Origin: Georgenia_B sunbinii
GTDB taxonomy: Bacteria; Actinomycetota; Actinomycetes; Actinomycetales; Actinomycetaceae
Assembly: GCF_036421855.1 (NCBI RefSeq)
Contig: NZ_JAZGOK010000005.1
Length of the DNA: 64,000 nt
Direction: 5' to 3' (one strand)
The position numbers were made by a program, and so were the translations under genes. This document shows, in pieces, positions 33,862 through 41,692 of this stretch. Below the pieces are notes generated by a model that was given only the letters and a program-made list of their open reading frames with translations, did no database searches and was not told the origin of the DNA. Positions within the stretch are counted from its first letter, which is position 1. The number at the start of each line of letters is the position of its first letter.

Positions 33862-33900
33862 AGTACCGCTCAGCAGTACCGCTCAGCTGTACTGCTCGGC
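33862..33900. repeat. direct/inverted repeat at 3' end of fructosamine kinase gene
   Basis: AGTACCGCTCAGC occurs twice in tandem (33862-33874 and 33875-33887) and is followed by GTACTGCTC, giving an inverted AGTAC/GTACT pair. It overlaps the gene's stop (33883-33885) and may act as a terminator or attenuation hairpin. Confidence 0.4.
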
Positions 33901-34683
33901 GACGGCGACCGCCTCCTCGACGTAATGGCCGCCGAAGATGACCACGTGGATCATCAGCAGAGTGAGCTGGTGCAGGCCGACGCGCTCGCGCCAGCCGTCG
34001 GCCAACGGTGAGACCTCCTGGTAGCCGGCGAGGATGTCGGCCAGCCGCGGCACGCCGAACAGCGCCAAGGCGGCGAGGTCGGTCTCCGCGTGCCCGCCGT
34101 GCGCGGCCGGGTCGATGAGCACCCCTCCGGCCCCTTCCGCCCCAGGCGTCCACATGACGTTGCCGCCCCAGAGGTCGCCGTGGAGCCGGGCGGCGCCGCC
34201 ACCGACGAGCGCCGGCTGCGGGTGGTCGAGGTCGCCGGCGGCCAACCGGTCGGCGACCCGCTCGAGGACGGCAGCACCCTCGGCCGGCAGGACGCCGGAG
34301 CGTCGGGCGCGCCGCACGTACGGCCGCAGCTGGTAGCTCGCGTAGAACTCGCCCCACCGGTCGGTGGGCGGCTGCGCGTCGTACGGGTGGTGCGCCATCG
34401 GCCCCGAGCTGCGGACCACCTCGCCGCGCCAGCCCGGCGGCGCGCACCCGAGCGACGGCGCCCCGGCAGCGTGGGTGCGGGCCAGCGCCCGGCCGAACGC
34501 CGCGGCCGCCTGCGTCGTCGGGGTCGCGGAGGGCAGGTGGGCGAGGTCGAACCAGCCCTCCCCCTCGGCGAGGATCTCGACGACGGCGGCCCCGCCGTCG
34601 TCCTGCGCCGCGGCGAGCCAGCGCAGCCCGGCGGCCTCGTGCCGCAGCACGGCGGGGTCATCGGTCTTGTGGAAGGTCCTCAT
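33883..34683 (-). CDS. fructosamine kinase family protein
   Basis: A 266-residue protein of the fructosamine/ketosamine-3-kinase family (aminoglycoside-phosphotransferase fold), which phosphorylates glycated amines to release them. Catalytic LHGDLWGGN and a downstream LIDPAAHGGHAETDLA segment are visible, as is the N-terminal MRTFHKTDD with RHEAAGLRWL. The family often acts in protein deglycation repair. A short intergenic gap separates it from the LysR gene; they share strand and may be cotranscribed, but are functionally unlinked. Confidence 0.88.
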   Translation of the reverse strand: MRTFHKTDDPAVLRHEAAGLRWLAAAQDDGGAAVVEILAEGEGWFDLAHLPSATPTTQAAAAFGRALARTHAAGAPSLGCAPPGWRGEVVRSSGPMAHHPYDAQPPTDRWGEFYASYQLRPYVRRARRSGVLPAEGAAVLERVADRLAAGDLDHPQPALVGGGAARLHGDLWGGNVMWTPGAEGAGGVLIDPAAHGGHAETDLAALALFGVPRLADILAGYQEVSPLADGWRERVGLHQLTLLMIHVVIFGGHYVEEAVAVAEQYS

Positions 34684-34711
34684 CGACCCATGGTCGCAGC
34701 GCCGCGGCGCC

Positions 34712-35659
34712 TCAGCGCGGCGCGGCGTCGTCGGGACCGGGCAGCTCGCCGGCCACCCCGAGGCCCCGGTCCACCGCGGCGGCGCGCACCGCGTCGATGA
34801 CCAGCTGCACCGCGGGCCGCGGCGGCGTCGTCATCCGGTGGGCGATCGAGACGGTGCGCATGACCGGCTCGGTCAGCGCCACGATGTCCACGCCGGCCGG
34901 CGCCGTCGCCGCGCCGAGGTCGGAGACCAGCGTGACCCCGAGGCCGCCGGCGACCATCGCCAACGCGGTGAACTGCTCCCCCACCTCGTGGGCGATCCGT
35001 GGCTCGAAGCCGCTGCGCTGGGTAGCGATCCGGACCGCACGACCGAAGTGCGAGCGCCGCCCCGCGAGGATCCACGGGTGGTCGGCCAGGTCGTGGAGAG
35101 ACACGCTGGAGTCCGGCACGACGCCCGCAGGCACCGCCGCGTGGATCCGTTCCACCGCCACCACAGACCGGTCCAGCGCCGGGTCCCACGGCATCGCGTA
35201 GTCCGAGTAGTCGATGACGAACGACAGGTCGAGAGCACCGTCACGCACCGCGCCGGCGGTGTCCTCCGGGGCGAGCTCCCTCGTGTGCACCTCGATGCCC
35301 GGGTAGTCGACCGCGAGCGCCGCCAGCGCCGACGGCACCAGGGTGGCAGCCACCGAGGCCCACACGCCGGCGGTCAGCCGTGCGGTGACACCCTCCTGGG
35401 CCCGCTCGAGGGCGACCGAGGCGCGCTCGACGGAGTCGAGGATCTCCTCGGCGTGCTCGGTGAGGACGAGGCCGAGCTCGGTGAGCTGGACCCGCCGGCC
35501 GTGCCGCTCGACCAGCGTCACCCCGACCTCCCGCTCGAGCTGGGCCAGCTGCTGGGACACTGCCGACGCGGTGTAGTGCAGCGCGCTCGCAGCGGCGGTG
35601 ATCGTGCCGCGCCGGTGCAGCTCGCGCAGCATGCGCAGCCGACGCAACGAGAGCTCCAT
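34712..35659 (-). CDS. LysR-family transcriptional regulator
   Basis: A 315-residue LysR-type regulator with the winged HTH at about 1-60 (SLRRLRMLRELHRRGTITAA, SAVSQQLAQLEREVGVTLVE) and an effector-binding domain behind it. It is divergent from an amino-acid dehydrogenase gene, so it probably controls it in response to an amino acid. ATG at 35657-35659 is preferred over the GTG at 35663-35665 because AAGG is 7 nt away from the ATG but only 1-2 nt from the GTG. Confidence 0.88.
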   Translation of the reverse strand: MELSLRRLRMLRELHRRGTITAAASALHYTASAVSQQLAQLEREVGVTLVERHGRRVQLTELGLVLTEHAEEILDSVERASVALERAQEGVTARLTAGVWASVAATLVPSALAALAVDYPGIEVHTRELAPEDTAGAVRDGALDLSFVIDYSDYAMPWDPALDRSVVAVERIHAAVPAGVVPDSSVSLHDLADHPWILAGRRSHFGRAVRIATQRSGFEPRIAHEVGEQFTALAMVAGGLGVTLVSDLGAATAPAGVDIVALTEPVMRTVSIAHRMTTPPRPAVQLVIDAVRAAAVDRGLGVAGELPGPDDAAPR

Positions 35660-35690
35660 CTCCACACCTTAGGCAGCGGCGGCCCTCGAT

Positions 35691-35730
35691 GTGCAGGAAC
35701 TCTGCACGTCACCGTGCAGGAACCCTGTCG
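35691..35730. promoter_or_regulatory. candidate LysR-type binding region with two dyads
   Basis: A 17-bp perfect inverted repeat, GTGCAG-GAACT-CTGCAC at 35691-35707, is followed by a related copy GTGCAGGAACCCTGTCG at 35714-35730, 23 bp apart. Both lie in the gap between the divergent LysR and dehydrogenase genes, matching the recognition-plus-activation site layout of LysR regulators. Confidence 0.65.
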
Positions 35731-35804
35731 AGCCAGCGGTGGACCCCCGCCCGGAACTGTCGCACGCTGAGGGAACGACCCCCAGCTCGCCGGAGGTGAG
35801 TGCG

Positions 35805-37124
35805 ATGACCACGATTCACGAGTCACGACGCAGCGCGGGTGACGTGCCGGTGCGGCACCAGGCGGCAGCCGCCCCGGAGGTCGATCGGTGGCCGGCCGAC
35901 GACTGGCCGGCAGAGGTGCGACCGGCCGATGACCAGCCCGCCATCGCCGACATCCGTGGCGGCGAGCCGGCGCTGCGGCTCAGCTGGACCGACCCGGTCA
36001 CCGGGGCCACCGGCCACCTCGTCGTCCACACCCTGGTGTCCGGCCTGGCGACCGGTGGCACCCGGATGCGCGCCGGCTGCACGCAGCACGAGGTCGAGGA
36101 CCTCGCCCGGGCGATGTCGGCGAAGATGGCCGCCTTCGAGATCCCGGTCGGCGGCGCCAAGGGCGGCATCGACCTCGATCCGCGCGACCCGCGGGCTACC
36201 GGCGTGCTCGAACGGTTCTACGCCGCCATGGCGCCGTGGCCAGACCAGCACTGGGTGACCGCGGAGGACCTCGGTGTCACCCAGGAGATCATCGACGACG
36301 TCTTCCTGCGGCTGGGCCTCGACCAGTCCTACCACGCGGCGATCAGCCGGGCACCGGACCCGGCGGCCGCGCTGCGCCGGGTCCGTGCCGGGCTGGCAGC
36401 CACCGTGCCCGGTGGCGCGCTGCTCGCCGAGGTGATCGGCGGCTACGGCGTCGCCCAGGCCTGCCTCGGCGTCGCCGACACGTGGTCCTGGGACGTGCCG
36501 GCGACCACCGTCGCGGTCCAGGGCGTCGGCACGATGGGTGGTGGCGCGTCCTGGTACCTCCACGAGGCCGGCATGCGCGTCGTCGCGCTCGCCGACGTCG
36601 CCGGCACGCTGTACCGCCCCGAGGGCCTCGACGTCCCGTCGCTGCTGGCGCTGCGCGACGACTACGGCGAGATCGACCGCTCGCGGGTGCCCGACGGCGT
36701 CCGGCAGCTGCCCCGCGACGCCGTCATGTCACTGCCCGCCGACATCCTGGTGCCTGCCGCGGTCTCCTACGCGATCAACGAGCGCAACGTCGCGGACATC
36801 GCCGCGAGCGTCGTCGTCGAGGCGGCCAACGCAGCGACGACGCCGGAGGCGGAGGCAGCGCTGCTCGCACGCGGTGTCCCGGTGGTACCGGACTTCGTCG
36901 TCAACGCGGGAGGCGCCGCCTGGGCGTGGTGGCTGCTCCAAGGCCAGGTCGCCACCGACCCGGAGGACACCTTCGGGCGGCTGCGCACCGAGATGCGGCC
37001 GAAGATCGTGTACCTCCTCGCCGCGTGGGACACGGCGGGCACCGCCCCGCGGCAGAGCGCCTGGGAGCTGTGCGGCGCCAACCTGCACGCCCTCGCCGGG
37101 GCGCCGCGGATCGATATCCCGTAG
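35805..37124 (+). CDS. Glu/Leu/Phe/Val dehydrogenase
   Basis: A 439-residue NAD(P)-dependent amino-acid dehydrogenase that oxidatively deaminates an amino acid to the oxo-acid plus ammonia. The active-site lysine motif is PVGGAKGGIDLDP at about residues 111-123. The Rossmann part follows with VAVQGVGTMGGGASWYLHEAG. Conserved NAANAATTPEAE and VPDFVVNAGG complete the family pattern. The first 45 residues, rich in Asp/Trp/Pro, are extra. The ATG at 35805-35807 is supported by GGAGGTGAG upstream. The substrate (Glu versus Leu/Val) cannot be decided here. Confidence 0.88.
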   Translation: MTTIHESRRSAGDVPVRHQAAAAPEVDRWPADDWPAEVRPADDQPAIADIRGGEPALRLSWTDPVTGATGHLVVHTLVSGLATGGTRMRAGCTQHEVEDLARAMSAKMAAFEIPVGGAKGGIDLDPRDPRATGVLERFYAAMAPWPDQHWVTAEDLGVTQEIIDDVFLRLGLDQSYHAAISRAPDPAAALRRVRAGLAATVPGGALLAEVIGGYGVAQACLGVADTWSWDVPATTVAVQGVGTMGGGASWYLHEAGMRVVALADVAGTLYRPEGLDVPSLLALRDDYGEIDRSRVPDGVRQLPRDAVMSLPADILVPAAVSYAINERNVADIAASVVVEAANAATTPEAEAALLARGVPVVPDFVVNAGGAAWAWWLLQGQVATDPEDTFGRLRTEMRPKIVYLLAAWDTAGTAPRQSAWELCGANLHALAGAPRIDIP

Positions 37125-37198
37125 CACCCGGCCCTTTCCCACGCCGCGCTCGAGGGCCATACTCAGCTGGTCGGAGTCGGTCGCAGAGAGGCGAGACC

Positions 37199-37615
37199 AT
37201 GGCGGTGACGCTCAACCCGTACCTGTCCTTCCGGGACGACGCGCGGCAGGCGCTGGAGTTCTACCACTCGGTGTTCGGCGGGTCGTTGACGATCAGCACC
37301 TTCGGTGACGCGATGCCCGGTGGCCCCGCCGCGGAGGCCGGCAAGGTCATGCACGGCCAGCTCGACGGCGAGAGCGGCATCGTCCTCATGGCGTCCGACA
37401 CGCCCGAGGCGGTGCCGTACCAGACCGGGTCGGACATCTCGATCTCGCTCAGCGGCGACGACGGCGACACGCTGCGCGGCTACTGGGAGGCGCTGATCGA
37501 CGGCGGCACCGTCGTCGAGCCGCTCGTCGTCGCCCCGTGGGGCGACCACTTCGGGATGTGCACCGACCGGTTCGGCACGCACTGGATGGTGAGCATCGCC
37601 GCCGAGGCCGCCTGA
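37199..37615 (+). CDS. VOC-family (PhnB-like) protein
   Basis: A 138-residue member of the vicinal-oxygen-chelate/PhnB-like family: MAVTLNPYLSFRDDARQALE, FYHSVFGGSLTISTFGDAMP and DRFGTHWMVSI. Family proteins bind small molecules or act as bleomycin-resistance-like or demethylmenaquinone-methyltransferase-like proteins; function here is undefined. It stands alone, 74 nt after the dehydrogenase gene. Confidence 0.85.
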   Translation: MAVTLNPYLSFRDDARQALEFYHSVFGGSLTISTFGDAMPGGPAAEAGKVMHGQLDGESGIVLMASDTPEAVPYQTGSDISISLSGDDGDTLRGYWEALIDGGTVVEPLVVAPWGDHFGMCTDRFGTHWMVSIAAEAA

Positions 37616-37628
37616 GCCGCCGCCGCTG

Positions 37629-38321
37629 TCACGCCCGGCCGAGCACCGCGTCCACCCACTGCGGCACCAGCACGGACGCCGGGCCGTCACGGACGTCCTC
37701 GAACCGGGAGGTCATCTCGCTGGCCGCCAGGTTGAGCTCGACGGTGTGGGCGCCGGCGTTCGTCGCCATCATGACGAAGCCGGCGGCCGGGTAGACCGCT
37801 CCGGAGGTGCCGACCGCGACGAAGGTCGTGCACTGCGCCAGCGCGGTGAAGATCTCGTCGAGGTCGTACGGCACCTCGCCGAACCAGACGACGTCCGGGC
37901 GCAGCGCGGGTTCGCCGCAGGCCGGGCAGGGCGGCCCCGGCAGCAGGTCCTCGTGCCAGGGGCTGCGCGTGCCGCACGCGACGCACCGGGCGCGCCGGAG
38001 CTCGCCGTGCATGTGGAGCACCCGGCGAGACCCGGCGCGCTCGTGGAGGTCGTCAACGTTCTGGGTGACGAGGAGGACGTCGTCGTCGTGCTCCTGCTCG
38101 AGCCTCGCGAGCGCGCGGTGGGCAGCGTTGGGCTCGACCGCGGCGAGCGCACGGCGCCGGGCGTCGTAGAACCGCTGCACGAGCTCCGGGTCGGCGGCGA
38201 ACCCCTCCGGGGTCGCGACGGCGTCGACCGCGTGGCCCTCCCACAGGCCGCCGCTGTCGCGGAAGGTAGCGACCCCGGACTCGGCCGATATCCCGGCTCC
38301 GGTGAGGACGACGATGCTCAT
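37629..38321 (-). CDS. cobB: NAD-dependent protein deacylase (sirtuin, CobB-like)
   Basis: A 230-residue class III-like sirtuin. Nucleotide-binding GAGISAESGV is at residues 8-17, TQNVDDLHERAG holds the catalytic region with the HMHGEL histidine after it, and four zinc cysteines are in CVACGTRSPWH and CPACGEPA. FYDARRR carries the Tyr-xx-Arg pair linked to desuccinylase/demalonylase activity. The start is ATG at 38319-38321; another in-frame ATG exists at 38328-38330. It is divergent from the ArsR gene. Confidence 0.87.
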   Translation of the reverse strand: MSIVVLTGAGISAESGVATFRDSGGLWEGHAVDAVATPEGFAADPELVQRFYDARRRALAAVEPNAAHRALARLEQEHDDDVLLVTQNVDDLHERAGSRRVLHMHGELRRARCVACGTRSPWHEDLLPGPPCPACGEPALRPDVVWFGEVPYDLDEIFTALAQCTTFVAVGTSGAVYPAAGFVMMATNAGAHTVELNLAASEMTSRFEDVRDGPASVLVPQWVDAVLGRA

Positions 38322-38356
38322 GGCACCCATTGTGAGCCAGGACAGCATAAGCGTTG

Positions 38357-38368
38357 ACTTATACAAGT
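38357..38368. promoter_or_regulatory. candidate ArsR operator/promoter
   Basis: ACTTATACAAGT, an imperfect 12-bp dyad, overlaps a -10-like TATACA (38360-38365). Both lie 14-17 nt before the ArsR ATG at 38382. Auto-repression by ArsR is inference. Confidence 0.45.
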
Positions 38369-38381
38369 GGCGGTTGACACG

Positions 38382-38747
38382 ATGGGTCGCGTGCACGCAC
38401 TCGACGTCCTCGGCGACCCGGTCCGCCGCCGGCTGCTGGAGCTGCTCGCCACCGGCGAGCGACCGGCGGGCGCGCTCGCCGAGCGGATCGGCGAGGAGTT
38501 CGGCATCAGCCAACCGGCGGTCTCGCAGCACCTCAAGGTGCTGCGACGGCACGGCTTCACCACCGTCCGCGCGGACGGACGCCGCCGGCTCTACGCCATC
38601 GACGCCGAGCCGCTGCGCGAGGTGGACGACTGGCTCGCCGACTTCCGCATCTTCTGGGAGCCGCGGCTGGCCGCCCTCGACACCGAGATCGCTCGCGGCA
38701 AGCGCGAGCGGCGCACCCGACACACCGAGGAAGAGGAACCACGATGA
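38382..38747 (+). CDS. ArsR-family transcriptional regulator
   Basis: A 121-residue winged-helix repressor (MGRVHALDVLGDPVRRRLLE; FGISQPAVSQHLKVLRRHG; RLYAIDAEPLREVDDWL) of the autorepressor type that pairs with SRPBCC proteins. ATG at 38382 is chosen over the GTG at 38367 because the latter touches the -10 TATACA. The stop overlaps the SRPBCC start (ATGA), so the two are coexpressed. Confidence 0.87.
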   Translation: MGRVHALDVLGDPVRRRLLELLATGERPAGALAERIGEEFGISQPAVSQHLKVLRRHGFTTVRADGRRRLYAIDAEPLREVDDWLADFRIFWEPRLAALDTEIARGKRERRTRHTEEEEPR

Positions 38748-39400
38748 CCGACGACATCACGACCATCGCCAGCGGCCAGGTCGACGCCGTCGAACGCGGC
38801 CTGACCATCGACGAGAAGGACGGCGCCGCCACCGTGGTGTCCACCATCAGCCAGGTGTACGCCACGACCATCGAGGACCTCTGGGGCGCCTGCACCTCCG
38901 CCGAGCGCCTCCCCCGGTGGTTCGCGCCGGTCAGCGGCAACCTCGAGCTCGGCGGGCGCTACCAGGTCGAGGGCAACGCCGGCGGCACCATCGAGAGCTG
39001 CGAGCCGCCGGCGAGCTTCCGCGCCACCTGGGAGTTCCAGGGCGCGGTGTCGTGGATCGCGGTGCGGGTCGAGCCTGCCGGCGACGACGGCGCCCGCCTC
39101 ACCCTCGAGCACACCGCGACCGAGGAGTTCCCGAACGACTTCTGGACCACCTACGGACCGGGCGCCACCGGCGTCGGCTGGGACCTGTCTCTCCTCGGTC
39201 TCGCGCTGCACCTGGCCACCGGGGCGGACAAGCCGCCGGAGGGCTCGGAGTGGGAGCGGAGCGACTCGGCCCGCGAGTTCATCACCGGCAGCAGCCGGCG
39301 CTGGGCGGACGCGTCGGTCTCCGCGGGCACCGACGAGGCCGCTGCCCGCGAGGCCGAGAAGCGCACGACCGCGTTCTACACCGGCCAGCCCGCCGAGTAG
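38744..39400 (+). CDS. SRPBCC (AHSA1-like) protein
   Basis: A 218-residue START/Bet v 1-fold protein (AHSA1-like): TISQVYATTIEDLWGACTSA, ERLPRWFAPVSGNLELGGRY and RATWEFQGAVSWIAVRVEP. Family members bind a hydrophobic ligand and are often cotranscribed with ArsR regulators. No catalytic motif is visible. The 4-nt overlap with the ArsR gene supports one operon. Confidence 0.85.
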   Translation: MTDDITTIASGQVDAVERGLTIDEKDGAATVVSTISQVYATTIEDLWGACTSAERLPRWFAPVSGNLELGGRYQVEGNAGGTIESCEPPASFRATWEFQGAVSWIAVRVEPAGDDGARLTLEHTATEEFPNDFWTTYGPGATGVGWDLSLLGLALHLATGADKPPEGSEWERSDSAREFITGSSRRWADASVSAGTDEAAAREAEKRTTAFYTGQPAE

Positions 39401-39437
39401 TAGGCCAGCCGGCCGAGTAGGCCAGCCGGCCGAGCAG
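39383..39437 (+). repeat. three tandem 18-bp repeats over the SRPBCC stop
   Basis: GGCCAGCC(C/G)GCCGAG(T/C)AG occurs at 39383-39400, 39403-39420 and 39420-39437. The first copy encodes the C-terminal GQPAE and the stop codon; the others are non-coding. Replication slippage can explain it. Confidence 0.8.
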
Positions 39438-39443
39438 GGCGCC

Positions 39444-40421
39444 TCAGGCCGGGGTGAGCACCTCCGCCTCGAGCCGGGCGTAGCTGGTCTCCATGCCGTC
39501 GGTCATCCCGGTGGCCAGCACGGCGTCGCGGACCTCGGCGTCGGGGTAGGTGATGACGGTCGACAGCAGCGTGCCGTCCTCGACCGGCGTCAGCGTGAGC
39601 TCGTTGACCGTCCCGGGGCCGTCCATACCGATCATCTGCTCGGTGGTCACCTCCCGGTGGGGCGGCGCCGACTCGAGGACCTCGCCGGTGAAGCCGAACC
39701 GGCCACCGCCGCCGTCCTGCTCCCACTCGAAGCGGTAGCTCTCCCCGACGGCGGTCGCCACCTCGCACACCGGCATCGTCCAGCCGTCGGGCCCGAGCAT
39801 CCAGCGGCGCACGAGGTCGGGGTCGTGGTGGGCGTCCCACACCCGCTGCACCGAGCCGCGGATGACCCGGCTGATCCGTACCTGGGTGTCGCCCAGGATC
39901 TGGCTCTCGACCTCGCGGCCGGCGGCGTAAGAGGTGAGGTCGGCCACGACGTCGTCGATCTGGCTCATCGCCGACCGCGTCCCGTCCTCCATGCCCATCT
40001 CGATGAGCTTCTGCAGCTCGTCGAGCGAGTCGAAATACGTGGTGGCGACCAGGCGCGCGCCGTCGCCGGTCTCCTCGAAGGAGTAGACCATCCGCATCGA
40101 CGGCATCGCGGGGTCCGGGCTGCCATCGGCACCGGCGAAGCCGTCACGCACCTCGAAGGAGCGGCCCGGCTCGACGGCGAGGAACTCCCAGTAGCCGCTC
40201 GACCGCTCGCCGTCCGGGCCGGTCATGTAGTAGACGGAGCGGCCGCCCGGGGCCATGTCGTGCCGGGTGAAGGTCGCCGGCCACTCCACCGGCCCCCAGA
40301 ACTTCTCGATCTGGCGGGGGTCGGCGTAGGCGTCCCACAGCCGGCGGACCGGCACCGAGAAGTCGGCGACGATGGTCATGGTGAGGGCGTCGAGGTCCTT
40401 CTCGACGGTGGTGACGGGCAT
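39444..40421 (-). CDS. tandem SRPBCC (AHSA1-like) protein
   Basis: A 325-residue protein with two START-fold AHSA1-like domains: residues about 1-165 (DFSVPVRRLWDAYADPRQIE, KFWGPVEWPATFTRHDM) and about 170-325 (VRISRVIRGSVQRVWDAHHD, PDLVRRWMLGPDGW). Such fusions are unusual compared with the usual single-domain 150-residue proteins. It is 17 nt downstream of an ArsR gene on the same strand, so it is likely cotranscribed with it. The ATG at 40419-40421 is used because a start at 40487 would run back into that gene. Confidence 0.87.
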   Translation of the reverse strand: MPVTTVEKDLDALTMTIVADFSVPVRRLWDAYADPRQIEKFWGPVEWPATFTRHDMAPGGRSVYYMTGPDGERSSGYWEFLAVEPGRSFEVRDGFAGADGSPDPAMPSMRMVYSFEETGDGARLVATTYFDSLDELQKLIEMGMEDGTRSAMSQIDDVVADLTSYAAGREVESQILGDTQVRISRVIRGSVQRVWDAHHDPDLVRRWMLGPDGWTMPVCEVATAVGESYRFEWEQDGGGGRFGFTGEVLESAPPHREVTTEQMIGMDGPGTVNELTLTPVEDGTLLSTVITYPDAEVRDAVLATGMTDGMETSYARLEAEVLTPA

Positions 40422-40438
40422 GGCGGGTACCTTTCTGG

Positions 40439-40786
40439 TCAGTCCTCGGTGAGGAGTGCGTCGAGCCGGTCGATCCGACCGCGCCACATCTGTTCGTACT
40501 GCTCCAGCAGCTGTTGCGCCTGCCGGAGCGTCTCGGGGTTCCCACGCACGAGGCGCTCGCGACCGTTCGGTTCTTTCGTCACCAGGCCGGCCCCCTCCAG
40601 CACGGCGACGTGCTTCTGCACCGCAGCGAAGGACATGTCGTACGACGCGGCCAGCGCCGAGACCGTCGCCACTCCGGTGAGGGTGCGACGGACGATGTCG
40701 CGCCGGGTGGCGTCGGCGAGAGCCCGGAAGATCCGGTCGATCTCGTCGTCACTGAGGGCGGACCGCTGACCAATTCGTGCAACCAT
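40439..40786 (-). CDS. ArsR-family transcriptional regulator
   Basis: A 115-residue winged-helix regulator: SDDEIDRIFRALADATRRDI, DMSFAAVQKHVAVLEGAGLV and KEPNGRERLVRGNPETLRQA. It is the partner of the tandem SRPBCC gene downstream. The ATG at 40784-40786 is inside a dyad operator (40780-40793), which points to a transcript starting at or very close to the codon and to autorepression. Confidence 0.88.
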   Translation of the reverse strand: MVARIGQRSALSDDEIDRIFRALADATRRDIVRRTLTGVATVSALAASYDMSFAAVQKHVAVLEGAGLVTKEPNGRERLVRGNPETLRQAQQLLEQYEQMWRGRIDRLDALLTED

Positions 40787-40793
40787 TTGGTTG
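40780..40793. promoter_or_regulatory. ArsR operator overlapping its own start codon
   Basis: CAACCATTTGGTTG has perfect 6-bp arms CAACCA/TGGTTG with a TT centre. The ArsR start ATG (minus strand) is read from inside it. Confidence 0.6.
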
Positions 40794-40840
40794 TACGTTA
40801 TTCCTGACGGCTGCTGGTGTCAAGGGGTTCGTCGAGTGCC

Positions 40841-40846
40841 TAGGAT
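40841..40846 (+). promoter_or_regulatory. candidate -10 of leaderless Crp/Fnr gene
   Basis: TAGGAT ends 6 nt upstream of the ATG at 40853, with no Shine-Dalgarno sequence between. Confidence 0.45.
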
Positions 40847-40852
40847 CGGGCC

Positions 40853-41533
40853 ATGCCCACCCCGCCGCTGTGCGTCTCGCGCGTCCCGATCTTCGCCGGA
40901 ATCTCACCGTCGGAGCAGGTCGAGGTGCACGCGCTGGCCCGGCCGCGCCGGGTCGCCCGCGGCGAGATCGTCTACCTCGAGGGCGAGCCGGCCGCCAGCC
41001 TGATCGTCGTCAACACCGGCCGGCTGCGGCTGACCAAGGCCAACGCCGACGGCGACGAGCAGCTGCTGCGGGTGCTGGAGCCCGGCGACTTCATCGGCGT
41101 CGAGTCCTTCCTCACCGGCTCGCACCCGGGCCACACCGCTACCGCGATGGCCGACGCCGTGCTGTGCGAGTTCCGCCACGCCGACCTCGCCGGGCTGCTG
41201 GGGACGTACCCGGAGGTCGGCGCCGCGATGCTCGGCTCGCTCGCCGCGCAGCTCTCCCGGACCGAGCAGCGCCTCGCCGCGCAGACCCTCGAGCCGGTCG
41301 AGCGGCGGGTGGTGGACTACCTCCTCGATCAGCCCACCCGCCCGCACGACCACGGCCTTCTCGTCGAGCTGCCGCTGACCAAGAAGGACATCGCGTCCTA
41401 CCTCGGGACCACGCCCGAGTCGCTGTCCCGGTCGCTGCGTGCGCTGACCGACGCTGGCATCATCGAGACGGCGGGCGTCGCCGGGATCGTCGTACGGGAC
41501 TCCGTCGCGCTGGAGGAGCTGCTGAGCCGATAG
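40853..41533 (+). CDS. Crp/Fnr-family transcriptional regulator
   Basis: A 226-residue regulator. A cyclic-nucleotide-binding-type beta-barrel is at about 10-125 (VARGEIVYLEGEPAASLIVV; LEPGDFIGVESFLTG), a dimer helix at 125-150, and an HTH at about 165-215 (LTKKDIASYLGTTPESLSRS). No N-terminal cysteine cluster (FNR-like Fe-S) is seen. The effector is unknown. It is apparently monocistronic. Confidence 0.88.
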   Translation: MPTPPLCVSRVPIFAGISPSEQVEVHALARPRRVARGEIVYLEGEPAASLIVVNTGRLRLTKANADGDEQLLRVLEPGDFIGVESFLTGSHPGHTATAMADAVLCEFRHADLAGLLGTYPEVGAAMLGSLAAQLSRTEQRLAAQTLEPVERRVVDYLLDQPTRPHDHGLLVELPLTKKDIASYLGTTPESLSRSLRALTDAGIIETAGVAGIVVRDSVALEELLSR

Positions 41534-41692
41534 TCGGCAGCCGCCAGCGCTCACCAGCCAGGCCGGGTCGCAGCACACCAGGCGGCCAGCGCAAACCGCG
41601 TGATTGCAACGGTTCTCGGTCGGTGTCAGTGGGCGCGGCTACGGTGAGAACAGGCCCGAAGGAGGGTCGGTACAGCGCGGGAGGTGATCTGG

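Noticed and set aside
38367..38381. GTG start at 38367 for the ArsR protein
   Set aside because: It is adjacent to the -10 TATACA box, so it would probably not be on the transcript; ATG at 38382 fits homologue length.
41534..41692. Mobile-element boundary before the DUF222/HNH gene
   Set aside because: No inverted repeats or target duplication were found around the gene, so insertion cannot be shown even though the family is repeated in actinomycetes.
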